A stretch of DNA of 11,570 nt from an uncultured Opitutia bacterium. Lineage in GTDB: Bacteria; Verrucomicrobiota; Verrucomicrobiia; Opitutales; UBA953. A program made the translations under genes and the position numbers. The stretch lies in NCBI GenBank assembly GCA_903882335.1, contig CAIRWP010000098.1, forward strand, positions 1-11,570. Reading direction: 5' to 3'. The notes under the pieces are model-generated. The model saw nothing but the letters and a program-made list of their open reading frames with translations, ran no database searches and was not told where the DNA came from. This document shows, one piece after another, positions 1 through 10,948 of the stretch (positions within the stretch are counted from its first letter, which is position 1; each line of letters opens with the position of its first letter).

Positions 1-143
<143 letters not shown>

Positions 144-164
144 GCCGGGCTGAGAGTCCTCCGC

Positions 165-199
165 GACAGGCGGCCCATCTGGGTCGCCTGTCTTGTTTT
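165..199 (+). terminator. Intrinsic terminator between gap and pgk
   Basis: GACAGGCG (165-172) is the exact reverse complement of CGCCTGTC (185-192). The stem continues inward through a G-T wobble (173/184) and CCC/GGG (174-176/181-183), leaving the 4-base loop ATCT. That makes a stem of about 12 pairs followed directly by TTGTTTT (193-199), the standard form of a Rho-independent terminator. It follows the gap stop closely and should end or attenuate the gap transcript before pgk. pgk-tpiA would then have its own promoter or depend on read-through. Confidence 0.85.
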
Positions 200-245
200 C
201 GGCTCCCGGCGGGGCGGTCGCGAGGGTTTGCGGGGCCGCGGGCGG

Positions 246-297
246 TTTGTTCTTCCCACCCTAGGCCTTCCGCCTTTCTCTGCTCCCTTCCACCACC
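246..297 (+). other. Pyrimidine-rich leader before pgk
   Basis: The 52 bases before the pgk start contain 43 pyrimidines (about 83 percent) and no purine-rich ribosome-binding sequence. The region between the terminator at 165-199 and pgk must carry the pgk promoter if gap transcription ends there, but I could not find a convincing -35/-10 pair in it. The tract may serve as a binding site for ribosomal protein S1 or simply keep the leader unstructured; both are inference. Confidence 0.4.
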
Positions 298-1542
298 ATG
301 CCCGTACCTACCCTCCGCGAACTCGGCTCCGTCCAGGGCCAGCGTGTCCTCGTCCGTGTCGACTTCAACGTCCCCCAGGACAAGAAGACCGGCGCCATCA
401 CGAATACCCAGCGTATCGCCGCGGCCCTGCCGACCATCAAGTTCCTGCTCGAAGGCGGCGCCTCCCTGGTGCTCATGTCGCACCTCGGCCGTCCGGACGG
501 CAAGGTCGTCGAGAAGTTCTCCCTCCGCCCCGTCGCCGCCGAGCTCGAGAAGCTCCTCGGCCGCCCGGTGAAGTTCGTCCCCGCCTGCGTGGGTCCCGAA
601 GCTGAGGCCGCCGCCCAGGCCCTCAAGGCCGGCGAGGTCCTCCTCCTCGAGAACCTCCGTTTCCACATCGAGGAAGAGGGCAAGGTGAAGCTCGAGGACG
701 GCACCAGCCAGAAGGCCGATCCGGCCAAGGTCGCCGAGTTCCGCGCCTCCCTTTCCCGCCTCGGCGACGTCTACGTCAACGATGCCTTCGGCACCGCCCA
801 CCGCGCCCACTCGTCGATGGTCGGCGTCGCTTTGCCCCGTAAAGCCGCGGGTTTCCTGCTCGAAGCCGAGCTCAAGGCCTTCGACATCGTCCTCAACAAC
901 CCGAAGCGCCCGCTGCTCGCCATCCTCGGCGGCGCGAAGATCGCCGACAAGATCCCGCTCATCCGCAACCTCATCGAGAAGGCCGACGAGATCATCATCG
1001 GCGGCGGCATGGCCTACACCTTCCGCAAGGTCTGCGACGGCATGGAGATCGGCAATTCCCTCTACGACGCCGAAGGCGCTAAGATCGTCCAGGAGCTGCT
1101 CGAGAAAGCCAAGGCCCGCGGCGTGAAGGTCACCCTCCCGGTCGACTTCAACTGCGGCGATAAGTTCTCGCCCGATTCCAATACCCAGCCTGCCACCATG
1201 CAGTCCGGTATCCCCGCCGGCTGGGAAGGCATGGACGCGGGTCCCGAGTCCATCAAGCTGTACGAAGCGGCCATCGGTCGCGCCGGCACCGTGGTCTGGA
1301 ACGGCCCGTGCGGCGTCTTCGAATTCGACAAGTTCGCCGTCGGCTCCAAGGCCATGGCGGCCGCGGTCGCCCAGGCTACGGCGCGCGGCGCCATCACAAT
1401 CGTCGGCGGCGGCGACACCGCCACGGCGGCCAAGAAGTTCGGCGTCGACACCCAGGTGACCCACTGCTCCACCGGCGGCGGCGCCTCCCTCGAATACCTC
1501 GAGGGCAAGGTGCTTCCGGGCGTCAAGGCCCTCGAAGCCTGA
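298..1542 (+). CDS. pgk: Phosphoglycerate kinase
   Basis: This cytoplasmic glycolytic enzyme transfers the acyl phosphate of 1,3-bisphosphoglycerate to ADP, giving 3-phosphoglycerate and ATP. The 414-residue product is close to the usual bacterial length of about 390-420. Visible family motifs are R-V-D-F-N-V-P (20-26), the substrate-binding S-H-L-G-R-P (61-66), L-L-E-N-L-R-F (116-122), N-D-A-F-G-T-A-H-R-A-H-S-S (161-173), G-G-A-K-I-A-D-K-I (211-219), W-N-G-P-C-G-V-F-E (334-342), the glycine-rich nucleotide loop V-G-G-G-D-T-A-T-A (369-377) and S-T-G-G-G-A-S-L-E (391-399). Two positions differ from the common form: Cys338 where Met is usual, and I-A in place of V-S in the G-G-A-K motif; neither should remove activity. 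The ATG at 298 gives the expected N-terminus although no Shine-Dalgarno sequence precedes it. tpiA follows after 42 bases, so the two are probably co-transcribed. Confidence 0.98.
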   Translation: MPVPTLRELGSVQGQRVLVRVDFNVPQDKKTGAITNTQRIAAALPTIKFLLEGGASLVLMSHLGRPDGKVVEKFSLRPVAAELEKLLGRPVKFVPACVGPEAEAAAQALKAGEVLLLENLRFHIEEEGKVKLEDGTSQKADPAKVAEFRASLSRLGDVYVNDAFGTAHRAHSSMVGVALPRKAAGFLLEAELKAFDIVLNNPKRPLLAILGGAKIADKIPLIRNLIEKADEIIIGGGMAYTFRKVCDGMEIGNSLYDAEGAKIVQELLEKAKARGVKVTLPVDFNCGDKFSPDSNTQPATMQSGIPAGWEGMDAGPESIKLYEAAIGRAGTVVWNGPCGVFEFDKFAVGSKAMAAAVAQATARGAITIVGGGDTATAAKKFGVDTQVTHCSTGGGASLEYLEGKVLPGVKALEA

Positions 1543-1584
1543 ACCCGCGGGAACCCTTTATAACCAAGCCTTAAACCCACCCCC

Positions 1585-2361
1585 ATGTCCCTCCGCACCC
1601 CCCTCATCGCCGGCAACTGGAAGATGAACAAGACCGCCACCGAAGGCGTCGAGCTCGCCAAGGCCGTCGCCGCCGCCGTCGGTATCGAGTCCGCCGTCCA
1701 GGTCGTCCTCTGCCCGCCCTTCACCGCGCTCGCCGCCGCCGTCGCCGCCGTCGAAGGCACGCACCTCTCGGTCGGCGCGCAGAACATGCACGACAAGGCC
1801 AACGGCGCCTTCACCGGCGAGGTTAGCGCCGCGATGCTCCGCGACCTGCACGTCTCCTACGTCATCCTCGGCCACAGCGAGCGCCGCAGCCTCTTCGGCG
1901 AGGACGACGCCTTCATCAACCGCAAGGTCAACGCCGCCCTGGCCGCTTCCCTCAAGCCCATCCTCTGCGTTGGCGAGCTGCTCGCCGAACGCGAGGCCGG
2001 CACGACCAACGCCGTCGTCAAGCGCCAGCTCGAGCTCGGGCTCGCCGGCGTCCCCGCCGCCAAGGCCGAGCAGGTGGTCATCGCCTACGAGCCCGTCTGG
2101 GCCATCGGCACCGGCAAGACCGCCACGCCGGCCATGGCGCAGGAAGTCCACGCCTTCATCCGCTCGCTCCTCGTCGCCCAGTTCGGCGCCGAGACCGCCG
2201 CCCGCGTCCGCATCCTCTACGGGGGCTCGATGAAGCCCGACAACGCCGACGCCCTGCTCGCCGAGCATGACATCGACGGTGGTCTGATCGGCGGCGCCGC
2301 CCTCGAAGCCAAGGGCTTCGTGGACCTGGTCCGCAGCGCCGCTAAGTCCCTGTCCCGCTAA
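1585..2361 (+). CDS. tpiA: Triosephosphate isomerase
   Basis: This enzyme interconverts dihydroxyacetone phosphate and glyceraldehyde-3-phosphate in the cytoplasm. The 258-residue product has the usual length and a complete active site: Asn11 and Lys13 in G-N-W-K-M, the electrophilic His97 in I-L-G-H-S-E-R-R, and the catalytic base Glu169 in A-Y-E-P-V-W-A-I-G-T-G-K. That last stretch leads into the mobile loop 6 that closes over the substrate. Y-G-G-S (212-215) and G-G-A-A-L (236-240) form the phosphate-binding backbone. The start is the ATG right after a C-rich run, with no Shine-Dalgarno sequence. The gene lies 42 bases after pgk with no terminator between them, and a long hairpin follows its stop codon, so it probably closes the glycolytic unit. 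Confidence 0.98.
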   Translation: MSLRTPLIAGNWKMNKTATEGVELAKAVAAAVGIESAVQVVLCPPFTALAAAVAAVEGTHLSVGAQNMHDKANGAFTGEVSAAMLRDLHVSYVILGHSERRSLFGEDDAFINRKVNAALAASLKPILCVGELLAEREAGTTNAVVKRQLELGLAGVPAAKAEQVVIAYEPVWAIGTGKTATPAMAQEVHAFIRSLLVAQFGAETAARVRILYGGSMKPDNADALLAEHDIDGGLIGGAALEAKGFVDLVRSAAKSLSR

Positions 2362-2384
2362 GGGGGTAGGGCGCCTCCGGCACC

Positions 2385-2435
2385 TAGGCCGGCGAAGTGA
2401 TTAGCCCCGAACAGGGCGATTACTTCGCCGGCCTA
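2385..2435 (+). terminator. Long hairpin after tpiA, probable terminator
   Basis: Arms 2385-2398 and 2422-2435 are perfect reverse complements over 14 bases (TAGGCCGGCGAAGT against ACTTCGCCGGCCTA). The stem can continue with G-T, A-T, T-A and T-G pairs, one bulged A, then GCCC/GGGC (2404-2407/2414-2417) around a 6-base loop. The 3' flank has only a weak T run (TAATAGTTTG), so termination may be partial or need a factor. Its place 24 bases after the tpiA stop fits the end of the glycolytic transcript. An mRNA-stabilising hairpin is an alternative. Confidence 0.6.
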
Positions 2436-2481
2436 ATAGTTTGAAACCCTCCCCAGGGCCGTCTTGGAGGTGTTGAACTAT

Positions 2482-2496
2482 TTAGAATTATTCTAA
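2482..2496. repeat. Perfect 15-bp palindrome, candidate operator (copy 1 of GAATTATTC)
   Basis: TTAGAAT and ATTCTAA are exact reverse complements around a single central T. The core GAATTATTC (2485-2493) recurs at 2532-2540. Short odd-length palindromes of this kind are typical binding sites of dimeric regulators. It lies just upstream of the -10-like boxes at 2501 and 2509. The regulator is unknown, and the role is inferred from symmetry, repetition and position. Confidence 0.5.
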
Positions 2497-2514
2497 TCAA
2501 TATAAACCTATGAT
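2496..2514 (+). promoter_or_regulatory. Candidate promoter (-10 boxes) for the act operon
   Basis: In the AT-rich island (2471-2540, 15 G/C in 70 bases) two sequences each match five of six bases of the -10 consensus: TATAAA (2501-2506) and TATGAT (2509-2514). TTGAAC (2473-2478) resembles a -35 box but sits 22 bases before the first -10, which is too far for a classical sigma-70 promoter, so the promoter may need an activator or use another sigma factor. The start codons at 2664 and 2859 lie downstream on the same strand, which would give a leader of roughly 140-150 bases. Confidence 0.4.
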
Positions 2515-2531
2515 TTACAAGTACTTAAGAT

Positions 2532-2540
2532 GAATTATTC
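2532..2540. repeat. Second copy of palindromic GAATTATTC
   Basis: This 9-mer equals the core of the palindrome at 2482-2496 and starts 47 bases after that copy, about four and a half helical turns. The flanking bases differ, so only the nine-base core is shared. The two copies bracket the -10-like boxes, an arrangement seen when a regulator binds on both sides of a promoter. In an AT-rich island chance recurrence is possible. Confidence 0.4.
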
Positions 2541-2586
2541 GCTTCCGTTTCCGACTTTATTAACACCGGAGGCTCAATCGACCCGA

Positions 2587-2638
2587 GAAACCCGCCCAAA
2601 AGCATCAAAATTTGGGTTGCGAAGGGGGGCGGGGTTTC
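2587..2638 (+). promoter_or_regulatory. Foldable leader with overlapping hairpins before the act operon
   Basis: GAAACCCGCCC (2587-2597) can pair with GGGCGGGGTTTC (2627-2638) with one bulged G. Inside it, CCCAAA (2595-2600) can pair with TTTGGG (2611-2616). The two stems share the CCC at 2595-2597, so they either compete or nest with a shortened outer stem. The structure ends 25 bases before the ATG at 2664 and could affect access to that start. No known riboswitch was recognised; a regulatory role is conjecture. Confidence 0.3.
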
Positions 2639-2663
2639 GTGCCTCTGATTGCAAAAATCACCC

Positions 2664-2840
2664 ATGAGCGAGCACTCCACTTCCCGCAAGGGGTTCCTAG
2701 CCAAGTCCGGCGCTCTTCTGGCCTCCCTCGCCACTTTCAGCTTCCTCCGCTCCGCCCAGGCCGCCCCGGTCACGAACGCCGCCCCGGTGCGCAAGGTCGC
2801 CCCGGAGACGCGCGCCGTCCCCCGCGCCACCCAACGCTGA
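2664..2840 (+). CDS. Small secreted or membrane-anchored protein at the head of the act operon (unrecognised)
   Basis: I do not recognise this 58-residue product. Residues 1-33 form a good export signal: a polar start, S-R-K-G-F-L-A-K (7-14), which resembles a Tat motif with Arg-Lys instead of Arg-Arg, a hydrophobic core G-A-L-L-A-S-L-A-T-F-S-F-L (16-28), and S-A-Q-A (30-33) as a signal-peptidase site. The remaining 25 residues are rich in Ala, Pro, Val and Arg, contain no Cys or His, and carry proline at 35, 41, 47 and 53, an exact six-residue spacing. The ATG at 2664 is preferred over a TTG at 2649 because it gives a normal n-region. Codon use is C-rich at third positions like the neighbours, and actA begins 18 bases downstream, so it is probably co-transcribed with the complex. 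It could be a small accessory subunit, an assembly peptide or the remnant of a longer exported protein. Confidence 0.6.
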   Translation: MSEHSTSRKGFLAKSGALLASLATFSFLRSAQAAPVTNAAPVRKVAPETRAVPRATQR

Positions 2841-2858
2841 TCTTCCGCCCGTCCCGCG

Positions 2859-3560
2859 ATGCGCAAACTCCTAGCCTTCCTCAACCGCCCCGCCAGCCGG
2901 GGTAATTTCGCGCCGCGAGCCGCGAATTCCGCGCCGTTCAAGATCCTCGTCTGCCTGCTCATCACCGGCGTCGTCGTCGTGGCCGCGGTCAACGAGTACG
3001 CCACGAACAAGTATCTGAACGTCGGATACACCCCCGACCAGCCGGTCGCGTTCGACCACTCCTTCCACGCCGGCCCCGACTCGGTCCTGGGCCTGGATTG
3101 CCGCTACTGCCACAACTTCGTCGAGAAGTCCCCGCACTCCAACGTCCCCACCGCCAACACCTGCTGGAACTGCCACAGCATCGTCAAGCCTGACAGCCCC
3201 GCGCTCGCGCTGGTCAAGAAGAGCGTCGAGACCGGCGAGGCCATCCGCTGGGTCAAGGTCCACAAGGTGCCCGACTACGTCTACTTCCCGCACTCCGTGC
3301 ACGTGAACCGCGGCGTCAGCTGCGTCGAGTGCCACGGCCGCGTCGACCAGCAGGTGGTCGTCGGCCAGCAGAAGTCCCTCAACATGAGCTTCTGCTTGGA
3401 TTGCCACCGCAACCCCGAGCAGGTGCTCCGTCCCTTGGACAAGATTACCGACCTTGGCTACAAGGCGGCCACCCCGGCCGACCAGGTCAAGCAGGGCACG
3501 AAGTTCGTGCACGACTGGAAGATCAACCCGCCCCAGAGCTGCTCCGGCTGCCACCGCTAA
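2859..3560 (+). CDS. actA: Alternative complex III subunit ActA, pentaheme cytochrome c
   Basis: ActA is the multiheme cytochrome c of ACIII and carries electrons on the periplasmic side. The 233-residue product has five C-x-x-C-H heme sites: C-R-Y-C-H (81-85), C-W-N-C-H (102-106), C-V-E-C-H (155-159), C-L-D-C-H (179-183) and C-S-G-C-H (228-232), the last ending one residue before the C-terminus. Extra histidines such as His67, His70, His93, His135, His145, His148 and His218 are candidates for distal heme ligands. One hydrophobic segment (about 27-45) acts as signal anchor and places the hemes outside the cytoplasm. Five hemes, the single anchor and the position just before actB match the ActA family. 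The ATG at 2859 has no Shine-Dalgarno sequence. The gene is separated from actB by 18 bases. Confidence 0.95.
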   Translation: MRKLLAFLNRPASRGNFAPRAANSAPFKILVCLLITGVVVVAAVNEYATNKYLNVGYTPDQPVAFDHSFHAGPDSVLGLDCRYCHNFVEKSPHSNVPTANTCWNCHSIVKPDSPALALVKKSVETGEAIRWVKVHKVPDYVYFPHSVHVNRGVSCVECHGRVDQQVVVGQQKSLNMSFCLDCHRNPEQVLRPLDKITDLGYKAATPADQVKQGTKFVHDWKINPPQSCSGCHR

Positions 3561-3578
3561 TCCCCACCTCCTTCCTCG

Positions 3579-6953
<3,375 letters not shown>

Positions 6954-6975
6954 TCCTTAACGCCTCCTCCGTCCC

Positions 6976-8385
<1,410 letters not shown>

Positions 8386-8404
8386 TCCCGCCGTCCGCAA
8401 ACCC

Positions 8405-8947
8405 ATGAACGAACGCAACGAACGCATCCACGGCGTGGCCTGCACCTTCCGCAAGCCCTCCGATGTCTACCACGCGGCCGAGAAGGTCCGCGACGCCGGC
8501 TGGAAGCAGTGGGACGTCCACACTCCCTTCCCGATCCACGGCATGGACCAGGCGATGGGCCTCCCGCGCTCCCCGGTCCCGCGCCTGACGCTGCTCGGCG
8601 GCGTCACCGGCTTCCTCACCGGCTGCCTCCTGACCTGGTACACCAATTCGGCCGACTACCCGATCGTCGTCGGCGGCAAGCCCTTCTGGAGCGTGATCTA
8701 CCCGTTCCCCGTCCTCTACGAGTGCACGATCCTCTTCGCGGCCTTCGGCACGTTCTTCGGGCAGTTCATCTTCAACCGCCTGCCGCGCCACCACCACCCG
8801 CTCTTCGACCACCCGCAGTTCGCGCGCGTCTCCGACGACACCTTCATGATCGTCCTCGAGGCCACCGACCCGAACTTCCACGTCGATGAGTCCCGCAACT
8901 TCCTCCAGTCGCTCGGCGGCCAGGAGATCACCATCGTCCGCGACTGA
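8405..8947 (+). CDS. actD: Alternative complex III subunit ActD (DUF3341 family membrane protein)
   Basis: ActD is a small membrane subunit of ACIII without cofactors. The 180-residue product begins with a soluble part containing H-G-V-A-C-T-F (9-15) and A-A-E-K-V-R-D-A-G-W (24-33), followed by D-V-H-T-P-F-P-I-H-G-M (37-47), the recognisable DUF3341 signature. Two membrane segments follow, near 60-79 and 96-124, with a periplasm-type loop between them. The C-terminal 55 residues are soluble and start with R-H-H-H-P-L-F (128-134). Gene size, two membrane helices and position between actC and actE agree with the family. The start has no Shine-Dalgarno sequence. actE begins only 8 bases after the stop, so translation may be coupled. 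Confidence 0.93.
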   Translation: MNERNERIHGVACTFRKPSDVYHAAEKVRDAGWKQWDVHTPFPIHGMDQAMGLPRSPVPRLTLLGGVTGFLTGCLLTWYTNSADYPIVVGGKPFWSVIYPFPVLYECTILFAAFGTFFGQFIFNRLPRHHHPLFDHPQFARVSDDTFMIVLEATDPNFHVDESRNFLQSLGGQEITIVRD

Positions 8948-8955
8948 ACCCACCC

Positions 8956-9672
8956 ATGAGCCGCTACCTCGCTTTCCTCGCCGTTGCCACGCTGGCCCTC
9001 GTCAGCTTCCTCGGCTTCCAGGGCAAGACCTCCAAGGACACCCCGGTCATGGTGTTCGACGACATGGACTACCAGGCCAAGTACAAGCCGCAGGGGGAGA
9101 ATCGCTTCTTCGCCGACGGCCGGGACGCCCGCCCGCCCGTGGCCGGCACCGTCGCCCGCGGCGACGGCCTCGCCCCGCTGACGGTCTTCGCCGCCGATTA
9201 TCGCCGCGCGGAGTCCCTCAATCCCTCGTTCGTCACCGGCAAGGACGCCACCGGCGCCTTCCTCGCGGCCTTCCCGGCCAAGTCCCTCGCCGTCCTTCCG
9301 GGCGGAGAGCTCGCGCCCTTCCAGGTCGATGCCCGCCTCCTTGAGCTCGGCCGCGCGAAGTACCAGGTCTACTGCGCCGTCTGCCACGGCGCCGCCGCCG
9401 ACGGCAACGGCATCATGAAGGTGCGCTCCGCCGTCGAAGGCGACGCGGCCATCGCGACCATCGCCAACCTCCAGACCCCGCTCTTCCGCGCCTACCCGCA
9501 CGGCCAGATCTACGACGTGATTGCCAACGGCAAGAACACGATGCAGCCCTACGGCGACAAGCTCTCCCCCGAGGAGCGCTGGGCCGTCGTCGCCTACCTC
9601 CGCGCCCTCCAGCTGTCCCAGGCGATGCCAGCCGACCTCGTCCCCGCCGCCGTGAAGGCCACCGTCAAGTAA
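8956..9672 (+). CDS. actE: Alternative complex III subunit ActE, monoheme cytochrome c
   Basis: ActE is the monoheme cytochrome c of ACIII, probably part of the electron exit path. The 238-residue product starts with a hydrophobic segment (4-21), a signal peptide or anchor. Next comes the family-typical stretch D-D-M-D-Y-Q-A-K-Y-K-P-Q (35-46) and R-P-P-V-A-G-T-V-A-R-G (59-69). The heme site is C-A-V-C-H (140-144) and Met196 in N-T-M-Q-P-Y (194-199) is the likely second axial ligand, giving a class I cytochrome c fold that ends near residue 222. Unlike ActB, no lipobox cysteine follows the signal: the only cysteines are the two of the heme site. Membrane attachment would therefore depend on an uncleaved signal anchor or on the complex. 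actF follows after 7 bases. Confidence 0.93.
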   Translation: MSRYLAFLAVATLALVSFLGFQGKTSKDTPVMVFDDMDYQAKYKPQGENRFFADGRDARPPVAGTVARGDGLAPLTVFAADYRRAESLNPSFVTGKDATGAFLAAFPAKSLAVLPGGELAPFQVDARLLELGRAKYQVYCAVCHGAAADGNGIMKVRSAVEGDAAIATIANLQTPLFRAYPHGQIYDVIANGKNTMQPYGDKLSPEERWAVVAYLRALQLSQAMPADLVPAAVKATVK

Positions 9673-9679
9673 TTCGCAC

Positions 9680-10948
9680 ATGAGCGCCACTCCTGCCTCC
9701 CTCCCGGCCCACTGGAAGAAATTCCTCTTCGCCGGCCTCGCGGCCCTCGCGGTCGTCTGGTTCTTCGCCTTCCAGGGCGCCACGCACGGCGACCATCGCG
9801 GGCCTCTGTCCGTCATCCTCGGCGCGCTGTTCTGGGTCGCGACCCTGATCGGCTTGCTGATGCTCACCATGATCACCCGCGTCTTCGACGCCGGGTGGGC
9901 CCCGGTCATCCGCCGTACCTGGGAGCTCGCGCTGCCAGCCCTGCCGATCGTGCTGCTGCTCAGCGTGGTCCCGATGGCCTTGATTCCGAAGTTCCGCCAC
10001 CTCCTCTGGGAATGGACCAACGCGGAGCACCTCCTGCCCAGCGGCCACGCCGTCGGCCATGACCCGATCCTCCAGGCCAAGAGCTGGTTCCTCAACGAAA
10101 GCTTCTTCCTCGCCCGCATCGCCTACTACGTGGTGTTCTTCGCCGTGCTCGTCTGGGCTCTCCGCCGCGGCTCCTTCGCCCAGGACACCGACCGCACCGC
10201 CGGCCACACGCATCGCCTCCACGCGATCTCGGCCGCCGGCATCCCGCTCGCCGCGGTCTCGCTGACGATGCTGGCCTTCGACTGCCTGATGGCCCTCTCG
10301 TACCACTGGTTCTCCACCATGTACGGCGTGTGGTTCTTCGCCCTCTCGATCCGGCTCGCGCTGGCCTTCACCGTCATCGCGACCTACCGCCTGTCCAACG
10401 GCGGCTGGCTCGACGGCATCCTCAACCAGGCGCACCGCCACGTGCTCGGCTGCCTGATGCTGGCCTTCACCGTCTTCTGGGCCTACATCAGCTTCTCGCA
10501 GTACTTCCTCATCTACACGGCCAACATCCCCGAGGAGACCTACTGGTACAATATCCGCGAGTTCGACCCGGTGACGGGCGCCAGGAACCAGTGGTGGGGC
10601 GTCTCGATGTACCTCATCTTCGGCTTCTTCCTGCTGCCGTTCCTCTCGCTGCTCTTCTACCGCACCAAGATCGTCGCCGGCCGCCTGCTCGCCGTGGCGT
10701 CCATCATCTTCGTCGGCGGTCTCGTCGACCTGTGGTTCAACGCGGTGCCCCGGCAGATCAACGCCGCCGGCGCGCCCGAGGGCTTCGTCGTCTCGCCCTT
10801 CCTGACCGCCTACCTCGCCGTCGACGTGCTCGCGGTCCTCGGCTTCGGCGCCCTCGTCGTCGCCGTCCTGCTGCGCGCCGCCGGTCGCCACGAGACCATC
10901 CCGGTCCACGACCCCCGCATCCTCGAGTCCATCAACTACCATGAGTGA
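9680..10948 (+). CDS. actF: Alternative complex III subunit ActF, NrfD-like membrane subunit
   Basis: ActF is the second large membrane subunit of ACIII, related to ActC, and has been proposed to contribute a quinone site or proton path. The 422-residue product shows about ten hydrophobic segments, near 15-32, 44-66, 86-104, 144-162, 184-208, 212-235, 258-280, 307-326, 335-355 and 374-398. Recognisable stretches are W-F-L-N-E-S-F-F (136-143), R-I-A-Y-Y (146-150), F-D-C-L-M-A-L-S-Y-H-W-F-S-T-M-Y-G-V (200-217) and F-S-Q-Y-F-L-I (272-278), which I associate with the ActF family. The stop overlaps the start of the next gene by eight bases (ATGAGTGA at 10941-10948). That suggests coupled translation and places the following cytochrome in the same operon. 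Confidence 0.93.
   Translation: MSATPASLPAHWKKFLFAGLAALAVVWFFAFQGATHGDHRGPLSVILGALFWVATLIGLLMLTMITRVFDAGWAPVIRRTWELALPALPIVLLLSVVPMALIPKFRHLLWEWTNAEHLLPSGHAVGHDPILQAKSWFLNESFFLARIAYYVVFFAVLVWALRRGSFAQDTDRTAGHTHRLHAISAAGIPLAAVSLTMLAFDCLMALSYHWFSTMYGVWFFALSIRLALAFTVIATYRLSNGGWLDGILNQAHRHVLGCLMLAFTVFWAYISFSQYFLIYTANIPEETYWYNIREFDPVTGARNQWWGVSMYLIFGFFLLPFLSLLFYRTKIVAGRLLAVASIIFVGGLVDLWFNAVPRQINAAGAPEGFVVSPFLTAYLAVDVLAVLGFGALVVAVLLRAAGRHETIPVHDPRILESINYHE

Larger units (their letters stand above)
2362..2663 (+). other. Intergenic region between tpiA and the act operon
   Basis: This 302-base gap is the longest stretch without a gene in the window. In order it holds a long hairpin (2385-2435), a small CCCT/AGGG hairpin (2447-2458), an AT-rich island with two copies of GAATTATTC and -10-like boxes (about 2471-2540), and a leader that can form hairpins at 2587-2638. 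Open frames here on either strand look like composition artefacts. The layout reads as the end of one transcription unit followed by the promoter and 5' leader of the next. Confidence 0.7.

Noticed and set aside
200..297. A promoter for pgk between the gap terminator and the start codon.
   Set aside because: A promoter may exist there, but no -35/-10 pair with acceptable spacing could be pointed to in this GC-rich and pyrimidine-rich stretch.
1545..1556. The 12-mer CCGCGGGAACCC occurs here and again at 10959-10970.
   Set aside because: One copy lies in a short spacer and the other inside a coding region; such GC-rich 12-mers can recur by chance in 11.5 kb of biased DNA, and nothing else links the two sites.
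2447..2458. Small hairpin CCCT/AGGG with a CCCC loop.
   Set aside because: Four pairs without a T run are too weak to call as a separate element.
2525..3031. A 168-codon minus-strand frame spanning the AT-rich region and the start of actA.
   Set aside because: No recognisable motif, and it overlaps the small signal-peptide ORF and the actA start; its codon pattern follows the antisense shadow in the GC-rich part.
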